A DNA stretch of 64,000 nt from Neoceratodus forsteri (Eukaryota; Chordata; Ceratodontiformes; Ceratodontidae). Position numbers and translations under genes: made by a program. Location of the stretch: the NCBI GenBank assembly GCA_016271365.2, contig CM028129.1:457326501-457390500 (forward strand). Reading direction: 5' to 3'. Shown piece after piece: positions 53,111 to 63,390 of the stretch; the stretch's first letter is position 1; each line of letters opens with the position of its first letter. A model generated the notes under the pieces. The model made no database searches, had not been told where the DNA came from, and worked only from the letters and a program-made list of their open reading frames with translations.

Positions 53111-54046
53111 ATGTCGATAGGGAGAAGGGCAGGGGTAAATGGAGAAAATGACAAAGGCAGTAAGGACAGGGATGGGGCAAAAAGGGGTAAGGCCATCAAG
53201 AAATGGAGGGTAATGAGTACCAATGCCCATAGTCTGGGCAACAAGCTCCCTGAATTGTTGGCCTTGATGGAAGAGGGATGCCTGGATATCATGGCAGTCA
53301 CAGAAGCATGGTACACAGAGAACCATGACTCGGATGTTAACATACCAGGGTACACAATGTACAGGAGAGACAGGGAGGGTAGAAGAGGGGGAGGAGTAGC
53401 TCTCTATGTAAGGGAAAGGATAAAAGAAATGGAACAAAAGAGTAAACAGGGAGGAGAGGAGGCACTGTGGGTCACCGTAGAGACTGGAAATGGCACCACA
53501 ATCCGCACAGGAGTTGTATACAGACCCCCATCTCAGGGGGAGGGAATGGACACGGATATGATAGAAGGCATCCTTAGGATGGCAGAGAAAGGGGATATAT
53601 TGTTGATCAGGGACCTGAATATGCTTGATATTAACTGGAGCACCTTTGCTGCAGCCACATCCAAGAGCAGGGCCATTCTCGATGCCCTACAGGGGGCATG
53701 CCTTAGACAGCTAGTTTTGGAACCCACTCAGGAGGGAGCAATTTTAGACCTCATACTCTCAAATGGGGACAGTGAGAGAATCCCGTATCTAGAAGTGGGT
53801 AGCCATCTGGGAACAAGTGACCACCAAACAGTGTGGTTTACAATAAACTCAGCTGTAGAGTCAAGCCATACAAAAGTGAGGGTACTGCAGTTCAGGAGGG
53901 TTGACGTTGTCAAAATGGGAGAGTACCTTAGAACAGCACTAGCAAACAGACAAGAAGAAGGGGTGGAGCAACAATGGGGAAACATCAAAACTGCCATCAC
54001 AGAGGCAACAAGCCTTTGTGTGAAGCAAATAAACAAATCAAAATGA
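53111..54046 (+). pseudogene. CR1 ORF2 endonuclease and linker
   Basis: A continuous 311-residue frame. NAHSLGNKLPELLALM is at 38-53, DIMAVTEAWYTE at 59-70 (TEAW where TETW is usual), GGGVALYV at 93-100, GVVYRPPSQGEGM at 134-146, ILLIRDLNMLDINWS at 163-177 and TSDHQTVWFTI at 235-245. The G-D-L-N block has become R-D-L-N (Arg 167 for Gly) and the next Pro is Leu, so activity is doubtful even though the frame is open. It ends at a stop at 54044-54046 inside the linker. Confidence 0.87.
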
Positions 54047-54213
54047 AAGAAAAAGCCACTATGGTTCTCAAAAGAGGTGGCGGGGAAGGTTAAAAGATAG
54101 CATTTAGGAAGTATAAGGCAGCACAGAAGGAGCAGGACAAAGAACTGTAACAGTTAAGGCAGAAGGAAGCAGGGAAGGCAGTCAGAATAGCAAAGGCCCA
54201 AACTGAGGAAAAG

Positions 54214-55200
54214 ATGGCCAACTCGGTTAAGAAGGGGGATAAAACCTTTTATAGGCACATTAGGGAGCGTAGAAAAACAAAGGGAGGGATAGTAAGGCTG
54301 AATAGAATGGATGGTGGGTGGGCAGAGAGGAACAGTGAAAAAGCAGGGATACGGAATGAATACTTCTGCTCAGTATTCACAAAAGAAGAGGAGGAGGAGG
54401 TACCTAATCCAATTAACAGAAGCACTCTGGATAAGGGGGTCGATCCCAGTCCTTTCACAGAAGGAGGGGTACTGAAAGAACTAAAACTGAAGGTGGAAAA
54501 AGCAATGGGGCCTGATGGGATTCACCCCAGAATTCTAAAAGAATTAAGGGGAGAACTAGTGACACCACTGACTACCCTTTTTAACAAATCATGGGAGGAT
54601 GGTGTGGTACCTGAGGACTGGAAGAGGGTGGTTGTGATTCCCCTTCACAAAAGTGGGAGCAAGATAGAGGCAGGAAACTACAGACCTGTCAGTTTGACCT
54701 CTGTGGTAGGGAAAATGATGGAATCATTTCTGAAAGAAAGAAAAGTTGAGTATCCAGAGGTCAGCAGGGCACAGGACCCAAGGCAACATGGATTCATAGT
54801 GGGAAGGTCATGTCAGGTGAATCTAATCAATTTCTTTGGGTGACCAAAGTAGTAGACCAGGGAGGGGCTGTGGGCATGGCCTACCTAGACTTTAGCAAGG
54901 CATTTGACACAGTCCCACACAAAAGATTAATAAACAAATTAGTTAGCCTGGGAGTTGGCCCAGGGTAATAGCCTGGGTAAAACATTGGCTGGACAACAGG
55001 ACACAGAAGGTAATAGTAAATGGAGTCCACTCTGAAGAAAGGAGGTTACTAGTGGGGTACAGCAGTGTTCAGTACTGGGTCCAGTCATTTATAATGTCTT
55101 CAAAGTGACATTGCAGAGGGACTGGTAGGAAAAGTGTGGCTCTTTGCAGATGACACAAAGATCTGCAAAAGGGTTGATACACAAGTGGGGTGGAAAGGAT
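54214..55200 (+). pseudogene. CR1 ORF2 reverse transcriptase
   Basis: Frame 54214-54843 (209 residues): KAMGPDGIHPRILKELRGEL (about 97-116), GNYRPVSLTSVVGKMMES and DPRQHGFIVGRSCQVNLINFFG, then a stop where WVTKVVDQG should follow. In a shifted frame AYLDFSKAFDTVPHKRLINKL (about 54878-54940) carries the first catalytic Asp. Near 55136-55160 VWLFADDTKI carries the intact FADD box. The frame is broken near 54843, 54965 and 55070. Confidence 0.86.
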
Positions 55201-55975
55201 GAGAAGGGACTTGGCAAGATTGGAGGAATCGTCAGAAGTATGGCAGCTTGGATTCAATGCAAAGAATTGCAAAATAATGCACCTGGGAACAAAAACCCAG
55301 GGGAAGAGTACACAATGGGGTGAGGGGGGAGGTAGTAACAACAACAAAAATGGAAAGGGACCTGGGTGTAATCATATCAGATGAGCTTAAGTTTGCAAGC
55401 AATGTGAGAAGGCAGTTAGGGAGGGCTGGGGGGGATACTGGGATGTATAGGAGAGGTATCACCAGCAGAAAACAGGAAGTTGTTATCTCTCTGTACAGAC
55501 AGTTGGTGAGACCCCATGTGGAGTACTGTGTCCAGTTCTGGAGACACCATCTCAGCAAGGACATAGGATTGAGGCAGTCCAGAGGAGGGCAACTAAAATG
55601 GTGCAGGATCTGCAAGAGAAGCCATACAAGGAGAGACTAAAGGAGCTTAAAATGTATACCCTTGAGGAAAGGAGGGAGAGGGGGGACATGATTGAAACTT
55701 TTAAGTACCTCAGTGGAATCAACAAAGTCCAAGAGTGCAGCATTTTTCAGAAAAAGATATGTGCAAGAACGAGGGGACACAATTTGAAGATAGAGGGGGG
55801 ACAGCTCAGGGGCAATGTGAGCAAGTATTTTTTCACAGAGAGGGTGGTGGATGCATGGAACCACCTTCCTGAGGATGTTGTGGGGTCTAAAACTGTGGGA
55901 GAATTTAAGAATGCATGGGACAGACATAAGGCAATTCTTTTGGGGGTAGGAAAAAATAGGCTGTTGGTTAACTAG
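55190..55975 (+). pseudogene. CR1 ORF2 C-terminus
   Basis: 55190-55384: MRRDLARLEESSEVWQLGFN. 55320-55640: MERDLGVIISDELKFA, GMYRRGITSRKQEVVISLYRQLVRPHVEYCVQFW. 55598-55975: EERRERGDMIETFKYLSGINK, RTRGHNLKIEGGQL, YFFTERVVDAWNHLPEDV. All are standard C-terminal blocks of CR1 ORF2. Three frames, two shifts. The stop at 55973-55975 precedes an 85-bp 3' UTR. Confidence 0.85.
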
Positions 55976-56440
55976 GTTCTGCAGCTTATCCAGTAGGTAG
56001 GGAAATGGGCAGACTAGGTGGGCCAAGTGGTCCTTATCTGCCATCAAAGTCTATGTTTCTATTATTTTCAATGGGATTTTTATTTTTCCGGATAGCTGCA
56101 CAGCACGAACCAGGATCCTGGTTCATCAGGGACCAATCCTTGTTCACCAGTTGTCAGTCCTGGCTCACCAGACAAAATTCCTTGTACATCAACTGCCATC
56201 TTGTTTTTTTGATTTCCCCACCCCTCGAAAAAAGTGTCATAACTCTGCCCAGGGACATCTATCTCACACATCAAAGTGTGATTTCTGCTCATTGGGAGTT
56301 GATAAGCTGTGTTGTGTGCTTTCCAGCACCTGTATGCCCTCAGAAGCATTTTTTTTTTTTATTCAAATCATTGTTCGTCACTCAATAAATTCCCTGTTCG
56401 CCATCCTGATTCATCACTGGCAGACAAGGAAATCGACTGG

Positions 56441-56755
56441 TGGACAAGGATCCCCGGTTTAGACATCTAGTCGTAACTTTTGACGACTAGATGGCCAGAC
56501 TGGGATCCTTGTCCATCAGTGATGAATCAGGGTGGCGGACAAGGAATTCAGCTGGTGGACAAGGATTCCTGTCTGGCCATCTGGTTGTGAAAATTTGCCT
56601 ACCAGATGGCCTGACCGGGGATCCTTGTCCACCAGTGATGAATCAGGGTGGCAGACAAGGAATTCAGCTGGTGGACAAGGATTCTTGTCTGGCCATCTGG
56701 TCATCAAAATTTGTCGACCAGATGGCCACTCCGGGAATCTTTGTCTGTCTGCTGG
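56441..56755. repeat. Tandem array of long palindromes, about 116-bp unit
   Basis: Unit arms are 'ggtggacaaggattcctgtc' plus 'tggccatctggt' and the complement 'accagatggcc' plus 'ggatccttgtccacc', with loops of about 15 bases ('tgtgaaaatttgcct', 'catcaaaatttgtcg', 'aacttttg'). Between palindromes lies 'agtgatgaatcagggtggc'. Three palindromes in a row. Confidence 0.85.
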
Positions 56756-56953
56756 GATGGTGCATGCACTGTCCCCAGACTCGCAGCAACGGGAGCTGGC
56801 GACCATTATCCAGTCGGCTACGGGGCTCTTTTTCCCCATTTGCTCCCCGGGGAGTGTGGTGTGCCCTAATGTTTTTTATCATGATTTTTTTTAACATGTG
56901 ATCCCCACTGGGCATCCTATTTAATTTCTCAAACCTATGACCCAATTTACTTT

Positions 56954-56983
56954 TTGACAAAGAGCCAGTGTGGCTTGAAATGT
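56954..56983 (+). ncRNA. Possible decayed hammerhead ribozyme core
   Basis: TTGACAA, stem AGAGCC, loop AGTGT, stem GGCTT, GAAA, TGT. A type I hammerhead core is CUGANGA, stem II, GAAA. Here the first C is T and the last G is A, so the copy should be inactive. Penelope LTR-like repeats are known to carry hammerheads, which fits the flanking sequence. Similarity by chance cannot be excluded. Confidence 0.35.
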
Positions 56984-57110
56984 AGGAGACCAGTGGTGGT
57001 GTGCTGTTTTGGGTGTTTTTTACATAATTTTCAAATCTGAATAAATGTTTCGATGAACAAAGTATCCTAGACTTTTGTGTTCACATTGAGGCGAGTGTTG
57101 AGACCAGCTA

Positions 57111-58740
57111 TTTTTTTTGCTGCATACTTAATATATGCTGTGGATCCACTCTACCAACCATTGTGTGGTCTGAATGACTGGTAATTGTTCACCTGTGGCC
57201 AGCTTCCCAACTCCACATCAGTTCCTGCTGCTTTAAGAAGCAGCAAGTTGGATGCGCTTCCTGAAGCTCTAAGTCTAAGCAGCCTAGAGGTGATTTTCTT
57301 TTTTCAACAAAAAAATAAACACTTGTTTTGTTGGTGGGCAAAACATCCTTCTGTGCCTCTCTCCCCCACACTGATTCTGTCTTTTTGGTGCCAAGTTAGC
57401 AGGTAGAGCAGTGAGAGTGCCGACGTAGTAGGATCAGTTGGCAGCAGCAGTTTTGGCGGCAGCACACACAAGAGAGAACAACAGAAGAAAGGAGAGGTGC
57501 TGCTGGATGCAGGAGCAGGTTGTGGATGTGGTCCATCTGTGTCAATGGGAGGGTTAGGGTGGCCATCAACTGACTCTCAGTGGTGGCGAAACTCACTGCA
57601 CTGGGGCCGGGTGGGAGGTCGAGACTCGAGATGGATTAAGAGAGTCGGGCAGGCCAGGAGGAGACCGAGAGGAGAGCTGGGCCAGAGAGAGCAGCCAGGA
57701 CTAAGAAAGTCAGGTGAGCTGGAGGCCAAGCAGAGGAGAATCGGGCCAGTTGGCCAGAGAGAGAGCAGAAATAACGAGGTCCAGGGATGAGATGCGAGTG
57801 ATGATGACCTTTCTTTGTGTGTGTGTGTGGGGGAGTAGGCAATGAAAGAGGGAGCTCCAAGAGTTGTAAAAAAAAAAAAAAAAATCATATATGCTATGGT
57901 ACCACACATTTTGAAATATGGCAAGGGGTGGCAACTTACATTTTTTCAACACCATCTCTAATGTGCAATAATCTGCTGATGCTGGGTCAATACAGTTTGC
58001 ATTAAAGCAAAGATGGAAAAGTCCAACTACTATCCATTGGTGTCCCTGACACTCTCTCTACACCAAACAAACTGTTTTAATTTGGGGCCCATGGATACAT
58101 GCAATGTGGCTGCATGGTTAGGTGAGCAGAGGCTGGTAGTGATCGAGTATGCAATTGTGCTGTTACCAGGCATGCAAGGCCTAATTCTATCCATCAGCCA
58201 CCTGTTAGAGCACTATACGGCTGCAATTCTTATGGTCTGGGCTGGTAACAAACATGAAAAATGAGCCTGATAGTTCTGGTAGGAGACAGCGCTACTTGAG
58301 CTTTGATCATCGGCCTCTAACTGGTACTGCAGTACCAGCACCAAAGAAAGATCATGTTGCAGCCCTGTACATTGGTGGTTACAAACTTGCTCTTAAAGTC
58401 ACTTTAAAGTTAACCCAGATTGTTATTATCTCAATATAGTGAAACAGCAATCACTACAAATGGTAAAAGAAGACTCTAATGGCTGGAGGCTGCCCTTCAA
58501 ACCAAGGGAAAGCTAAGCTAATCAAGTTGATTTGCAATCGTTGCAATATACTGGATAGCAGAGAATGAGTGGCAGGAGTATATGATGGAGGTCTGCACAG
58601 GTGTTTCTGGGAAATCCTCCCTAAAGTTTACCCATCCCCCAAAAGTATGTATTCCCCCCATTTGATAGACCCTGGGGGGAATTCCCCCGGAACTGGAGGC
58701 AAATTTTAAGTCCTGCATAGTGGCAAGCTTAGTACTGACA
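57111..58740. other. No gene recognised
   Basis: 57400-57790 is GA-rich ('ggagaccgagaggagagctg'), with a GT microsatellite at 57817-57830 and an A-run at 57869-57885. Frames of up to 115 codons here are low-complexity. 58000-58740 looks unique, with a possible AT/GC mixed fragment and no domain. Confidence 0.45.
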
Positions 58741-58759
58741 TTAGTTGACTATGGCTTCC

Positions 58760-59470
58760 CTGTCGACAGACTGGAGAACAGCACATGTAGTGCCGCTCCA
58801 CAAAAGCGGTCCCAAGGATGACCCAGGGAATTACAGACCAGTCAGTCTGATCGCCATTGCCAGCAAGCTCACGAAGACCATACTAAAGGAAAGGTTGGTG
58901 GAATATCTAGAGGAACATGGTCTCCAGGATGTGAGGCAGCACGGGTTCATGGGGGGGGTCGTGTCAAAGGAATCTGATTAACTTCTTTGACTGTGTCACT
59001 AAGACGATAGATAGGGGCCAAGTGGTAGACATCCTCTATGTTGATTTCAGCAAGGCCTTTGACTCGGTGCCCCACAAAAGGTTGATCAGGAAGTTGGTGG
59101 ATCTCGGGGTTGGGGAAAAGGTGGCCAGATGGGTAGAAAACTCACTGAGGGACAGAACCCAGAGGGTGGTTGTTGGGGGAAGGTTATCTGGCACAAGAGA
59201 GGTAACCAGTGGGGTCCCGCAGGACTCTGTGCTGGGGCCAGTGTTGTTCAATGTCTTCATCAAAGAAATTGGGGATGGCATTAAGGGCAAAATGTGCCTA
59301 TTTGTGGATGACATCAAGCTCTACGGGAGAGTGGACACAGCTGAAGGACCTACTGGAAGATTTGGGAAAGCTGGGGAGGTGGTTCAGGATCTGGCAGCTT
59401 GGCTTCAATGGCAAGAAATGCAAAGTTATGCATATTGGAGCCAAGAATCCCAGGACAGAGTACTACTAGG
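58760..59470 (+). pseudogene. CR1 ORF2 reverse transcriptase (second subfamily)
   Basis: 58745-58981: WRTAHVVPLHKSGPKDDPGN, then YRPVSLIAI and LQDVRQHGFMG; a run of seven Gs causes a shift before 'SCQTNLINFF'. Frame 59022-59528: DILYVDFSKAFDSVPHKRLI (residues 3-22, first catalytic Asp), RDRTQRVVVGG, TSGVPQDSVLGPVLFNVF (about 62-79; GVPQDS for GVPQGS) and MCLFVDDIKLYGR (about 91-103), where FADD has become FVDD. LWxxxFNxKKC follows in another frame. Inactive. Confidence 0.86.
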
Positions 59471-59549
59471 GTGGAGTCCGAGTATCTGCATCAGAGGAGA
59501 AGAAGAACATGGAAGTGATGATCACTAGTGACCTGAAGCACTCCATGCA

Positions 59550-60089
59550 GTGCAAGAAAGCAGCAGCAAAGGCAAACAAGATGCTGGGTGGCCTATCTGG
59601 GGGATCAGTAGTAGGACAGAAGAGGTTATACTGCCCTTATACAGGTCACCAGTAAGGCCGCATCTTGAGTATGGAGTTCAGTACTGGTGCCCACACCTCA
59701 AAAAGGACATTAACCTGCTGGAGAAGGTCCCGAGGAGGGCTACAAACATTATAGCGGGTCAGCAGAGTAAGGCATATGAGGAGAGGTTGAGGGCACTGAA
59801 CTTGTACTCCTTGGAAGACAGGAAAGAGAGACGTGGCATGATTGGGACCTTCAAATACTTGAAAGGGATAAATAAGGTTGATAAGGAGAACCTCTGTAAG
59901 TTGAGTGGCAGCCATAACATGAGGGGACAGAGTCTTAAGCTGGAGGGTGGGAGGTTTAGGAGGGAGGTCAGGACGTACTTCTTCACAGAGAGGATAGTGG
60001 ATACTTGGAATTCGTTACTGGAAGAGGTCATCTCGTTGAAGACAGTGGGCAACTTTAAGAGAGGCTGGGATAGGCATGGGGGAAGGTAA
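59550..60089 (+). pseudogene. CR1 ORF2 C-terminus (second subfamily)
   Basis: One 179-residue frame: GISSRTEEVILPLYRSPVRPHLEYGVQYW, LLEKVPRRATNIIAG, LEDRKERRGMIGTFKYLKGINKV, MRGQSLKLEGGRFRREV, YFFTERIVDTWNSLLEEV. It matches the 30300-30929 fragment block by block. Stop at 60087-60089, then a 135-bp 3' UTR with 'gaccaaatggccttcttctgg'. Confidence 0.86.
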
Positions 60090-60224
60090 GGATCATGGGT
60101 AGGGAGGATGGGAGGAGTGGGGAGGAAGGGCAGGAACATTAGCTCAAGCTGTGGACCTCGCAATACGAGCAGACTTGATAGACCAAATGGCCTTCTTCTG
60201 GCTTCTTCGTATGTTCGTATGTAT

Positions 60225-60477
60225 ACAACTGCCTGTGACTCAGTTCTCCACAGAATAAATATGATCTGTAATAAGGCTTGTTGCTTTGTGTTTGGGGCTG
60301 ACAAGTGCACCCACAGTTACTGTATGCCCTCTGTAACCAAAAATATTGGCTATCCCTACCAAACAGAATTAAGTTCCAGACATGTCTGCTAGCCAAGAAG
60401 GTGCTACTGGGCCTAACCCCCCCCCCAGCCCTAACTCACTGCTTCCACCCTATCACCAGTCTGTACAACACCAGGAA
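60225..60477 (+). mobile_element. L2-like LINE C-terminus, left part
   Basis: Reads VLHRINMICNKACCFVFGADK, TELSSRHVCLAKKVLLGLTPPPAL and LYNTRKHRN, comparable with the C-terminal end of CR1/L2-group LINEs. It is interrupted at 60478 by a minus-strand CR1 3' end and resumes at about 60905. Confidence 0.65.
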
Positions 60478-60904
60478 ACATAGAAACATAGAAGTTGACA
60501 ACAGATAAGGACTGCAAGGCCCGTCCAGTCTGCCCATTTTTTCTACCTTATGAATGTGTCATAGGCCTTTACTCTGTTAATGGCCTATCTATTCATACTC
60601 ATCTGTATTGCTCCCTTATGCCTATCCCATGCCTCTTTGATGCCTTGCACTGTATTCATATCCACCACTTCCTGAGGTAGGCCGTTCCATGCATCCAACA
60701 CCTTTTCTGTGAAAAAGAACTTCTTCACATTACCCCTTAATTGACCTCTCTAATCTCATGCTGTGTCCTCTTATCCTGCTATGTTTCTTTATATTGAAAC
60801 ATATTAGACTCTTTCACCTTGTTAATGCCCTTAAGGTGTTTGAATGTTTCAATCATATCATCTCTCTCCCTACTTTGCTCTAGGGTATACATATTGAGCA
60901 AATA
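60478..60904 (-). mobile_element. CR1 3' end fragment (minus)
   Basis: Begins 'aaacatagaaacatagaagttgacaacag', the minus-strand TTTCTATG microsatellite and the CR1 3' UTR ('gataaggactgc...tctgcccat'), and ends near 'agggtatacatattgagc', complement of the LNMYTLE region. It has flanks 'accagga' and 'actagga', a possible target duplication. Confidence 0.83.
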
Positions 60905-61385
60905 CTAGGAGCATGGCTTGGAATGCTCTTGAACTGCGTTTTCTTCATACTCAGTTGGGCAAGCATTCATTCGCTGTTAGGGCTGCTGGCTGATACCTTG
61001 CTTAATCTACCTAACTTTTACCATTTTAATAGAGACTATGGGCAACCCTAACAGTTCAGTGCAACTGTAACTGCTAATCATCCCAAGTCCCTCCTGGTAT
61101 ACACTTTGAACTTTGTCAGACTCTGGCTCTGCAGCTATGTACCATTACTGTGCTTGTTTTACACTGTTTCTGTTTACTTGCCTTATTGTAAAATTGTATG
61201 CAGTTGATCTAGCCTATTTATTTGTACTTGTTTAACTATTTTGTACTGGCATGGCTTCATTCCACTGCAACTCACTTACTATATTTGTTATATTGCTTTG
61301 TAAATCTGTTATTGACGTGGAACCTTTGTAAAAGAGCACTTATGCTCAAAGGTATTCTCCAGAATTTTCAATAAATAAATAACTG
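60905..61385 (+). mobile_element. L2-like LINE C-terminus and 3' UTR, right part
   Basis: MAWNALELRF matches the C-terminal WNxLP-type block after the CR1 interruption. The 3' UTR ends with 'gtaaaaGAGCacttatGCTC' (hairpin 61334-61347), about 25 bases, then an ATAA-type tail (about 61369-61385). Confidence 0.68.
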
Positions 61386-61411
61386 AAAAATAAAGAAATG
61401 TACAGTTCTGG

Positions 61412-61533
61412 TGTCTCTTATGGTTATAAAAGTTTTTTCTCAAGTCCCTTGTGTACCAGAGCTTCTCAGCTTCACTTCACAGTTCTGTCATCCAAAGAAC
61501 TCGAGAATGCCCTATCATAACCATAAGAGACAC
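61412..61533. repeat. Inverted repeat, 18-bp arms
   Basis: GTGTCTCTTATGGTTAT at 61412-61428 pairs with ATAACCATAAGAGACAC at 61517-61533. The 88-base loop is unremarkable. Possibly a small MITE, but no target duplication is clear. Confidence 0.7.
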
Positions 61534-61599
61534 AGTGACTGTGCATCTAAACGTACTGTGTGTAAGAGACACCCCTTGGAGGCTTTACATGTGAACATA

Positions 61600-63390
61600 A
61601 AGTATGACGAAGCCAGCAGAATAAGGCTATTAGGTCTGTTGAGTCTGCTCATATTGCTGGGACCTCAGCATCAGCTAATGACCCTGCCCCCCAATCAGTC
61701 CTTCTCTTCCATCTGCCCCCTTGACCCATATTTTCCCCTTAACTCTATCATAGCCTCCCTTGAAGCTGTCAAATGTTTTCAGTAAAACCACCTCCTCAGG
61801 AAGCCCATTCCAATCTTCCACCACCCTCTCTGTGAAGAAGTGCCTCATAGCCTCTCTCTTAAACTTCCCCTCGACCAACTTGAGACTGCATCACCAAATG
61901 TTTTGATTCCCACTGAGCTTGAAGAGATCCTCCACATCCACCCTGTGTATTCCCTTCCAATACTTAAAAGTCTCAATCATGTCCCCTCTCTCTCTCTCCT
62001 CTCCTCCAGGAAGTACATGTTCAGGGCCTCTGACCTTTCCTCATATGTCTTACCCTGCTGGGCCATGATCATCTTAGTTTCACACCTTTGGACTGTCTCT
62101 AACAGATGTATGTCCTTTTAAAGGTATGGGCACTAGCACTGTATGCTGTTCTCCAGATGTGGACTCATCAGTGACCTGCACAATGGCAATAATTTACTTC
62201 TTCCTGCCTATTGCTAATCCCCATGACAAGACAGCCCAGCATTTTATTTGCCTTTGCTGCTGCTTTCCTACATTGCATGGAATGCTTCAGGTCATTAGTG
62301 ATCATCACCCTCAGGTCCTTCTCGTTGTCAGATGCAGCTACCTGAACCCCACACAGGCTGTACTCAGTTCTCTGGTTTTTAGCTCTGTTGTGCATAACCT
62401 CACATTTCTTTGCATTGAAGCCAAGTTGCCATATCCCGGACTACTTCTCTAACCTTTCCAGATCTTCCCATAGGTCCTGTATCCCTTCTGATATGTTCAC
62501 CCTCCCACAGAGCTTGGTGTTATCTGTGAATAATCAGATTTTGCCCTTAATGCCATCTTCAGTATCATTAATGAAGATATTTGAAAAGCAACTGTCCAGG
62601 CACCGAACCCTGTGGAACCCCACTCTTGACCTCGCTGGGGCCCAAGAGCTCACCCATCACCACCACACTCTGAGTCCTGCCTCTCAGCCATTTATCCACC
62701 CACCCCCTGGTCAACTCTCGCCAACCCCTAGATCTGAGGGTACATGAAAACTTGGATCAGTATTACTGCCGCATGACACCCCAACCCAGACTCTGCGCTC
62801 CAACATGAATCGGCACCCTGCACAATTCATCCCCAGCCAATTTGCCCCCAGTGTAAATAATAGAAAACAAGATCATACGGGAATGAATTGTGCAAGGAGT
62901 CCGGGGTGAGGCGTCACATGGTGACATGACCAGCATGACTTGATGTGTCCCCTAGATCCACCAACTTCTTGATCAACCTCTTGTGGAGTACTGAGTCAAA
63001 GGCCTTGCTAAAGGCTGAGTAAAGGATGTCCACTGCTTTGCCCTTGTCCACTGCACTAGTGACCCAATCAAAGAAGTTAATCAGATTTGTTTGACACAAT
63101 CTCTCTCATATAAACCCATGTTGCTGCCCATCCTGGAGGCCATTCTCTTCCAGATATTCTACTAACCTTTCCTTAAGTATGGTCTCCCCATGAGCTTGCA
63201 CATGATTGAGGTCAGACTGACCAGTGTGTAGTTTCCTGGATCGTCCTTGGGACTGCTGTTAAGGAGGGGCACCACATGCAGCATTCTCCAGTCCTGCTGT
63301 ACTATACCTGACTCCTGTGAACTGTTGAACATGTCAGTCAAGGGTCTTGCAAGCACTTCCGCCAGCTCCCTCAGCACCCTTGGATATACA
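61600..63390 (-). mobile_element. CR1 LINE, second subfamily (minus), with insertion
   Basis: Minus-strand equivalent of 58741-60224. 3' end 'aataaggctattaggtctgttgagtctgctc' (61619-61649), C-terminal blocks (FFTERVVEDWNGLPEEV within 61878-61675; ANKMLGCLVMGISNRQEEV within 62395-62168), an RT stretch with the complement of VPQGS/FADD decayed near 62490-62640, and FSKAFDSVLHKRLIKKLVDLG within 63099-62914. The N-terminal RT is at 63401-63162 (VYPRVLREL). It is interrupted at 62735-62948. Confidence 0.83.
62735..62948. mobile_element. 214-bp palindromic insertion with 10-bp target duplication
   Basis: CCCCTAGATC occurs at 62725-62734 and at 62949-62958, and CR1 sequence is continuous if the insertion and one copy are removed. 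Inside, GCACAATTCATCCCC (62820-62834) pairs with GGGAATGAATTGTGC (62879-62893), and an outer imperfect arm pairs 62773-62793 with 62896-62920. Non-coding. Family unknown; a MITE is the simplest reading. Confidence 0.8.

Larger units (their letters stand above)
53101..56062 (+). mobile_element. CR1 LINE, ORF2-only copy (plus)
   Basis: Same subfamily as 45008-49873, in opposite orientation. It starts just upstream of ORF2, so it is 5'-truncated without ORF1, and ends 'tcaaagtctatgtttctatt', a single unit of the TTTCTATG microsatellite. Endonuclease, linker, RT and C-terminus are all present. Confidence 0.88.
56063..57110. mobile_element. Palindrome-rich element with possible Penelope-type 3' end
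   Basis: Immediately after the CR1. Contains an 18-bp perfect palindrome (56107-56124), three long imperfect palindromes (56441-56514, 56554-56633, 56670-56755) that are also tandem repeats of about 116 bp, and at 56954-56983 a decayed hammerhead-like core followed by 'gtaggagaccagtggtggtg' and 'aataaatgtttcgatgaac'. The latter arrangement resembles LTR-like ends of vertebrate Penelope elements. No coding region. The classification is tentative. Confidence 0.45.
58741..60224 (+). mobile_element. CR1 LINE, second subfamily, 5'-truncated (plus)
   Basis: Starts within the RT (TDWRTAHVVPLHKSG) and ends in TTCGTATGTTCGTATG, an 8-bp CR1 microsatellite different from that of the 45-kb and 53-kb copies. 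Minus-strand copies of the same subfamily lie at 61600-63390. Confidence 0.88.

Noticed and set aside
56390..56900. Overlapping plus-strand frames (MADKEFSWWTR... repeats)
   Set aside because: They are translations of the 116-bp palindromic tandem repeat in several frames and have no domain.
57497..57924. GA/CT-rich frames on both strands
   Set aside because: Low-complexity purine-rich DNA lacks stops by composition. No recognisable protein.
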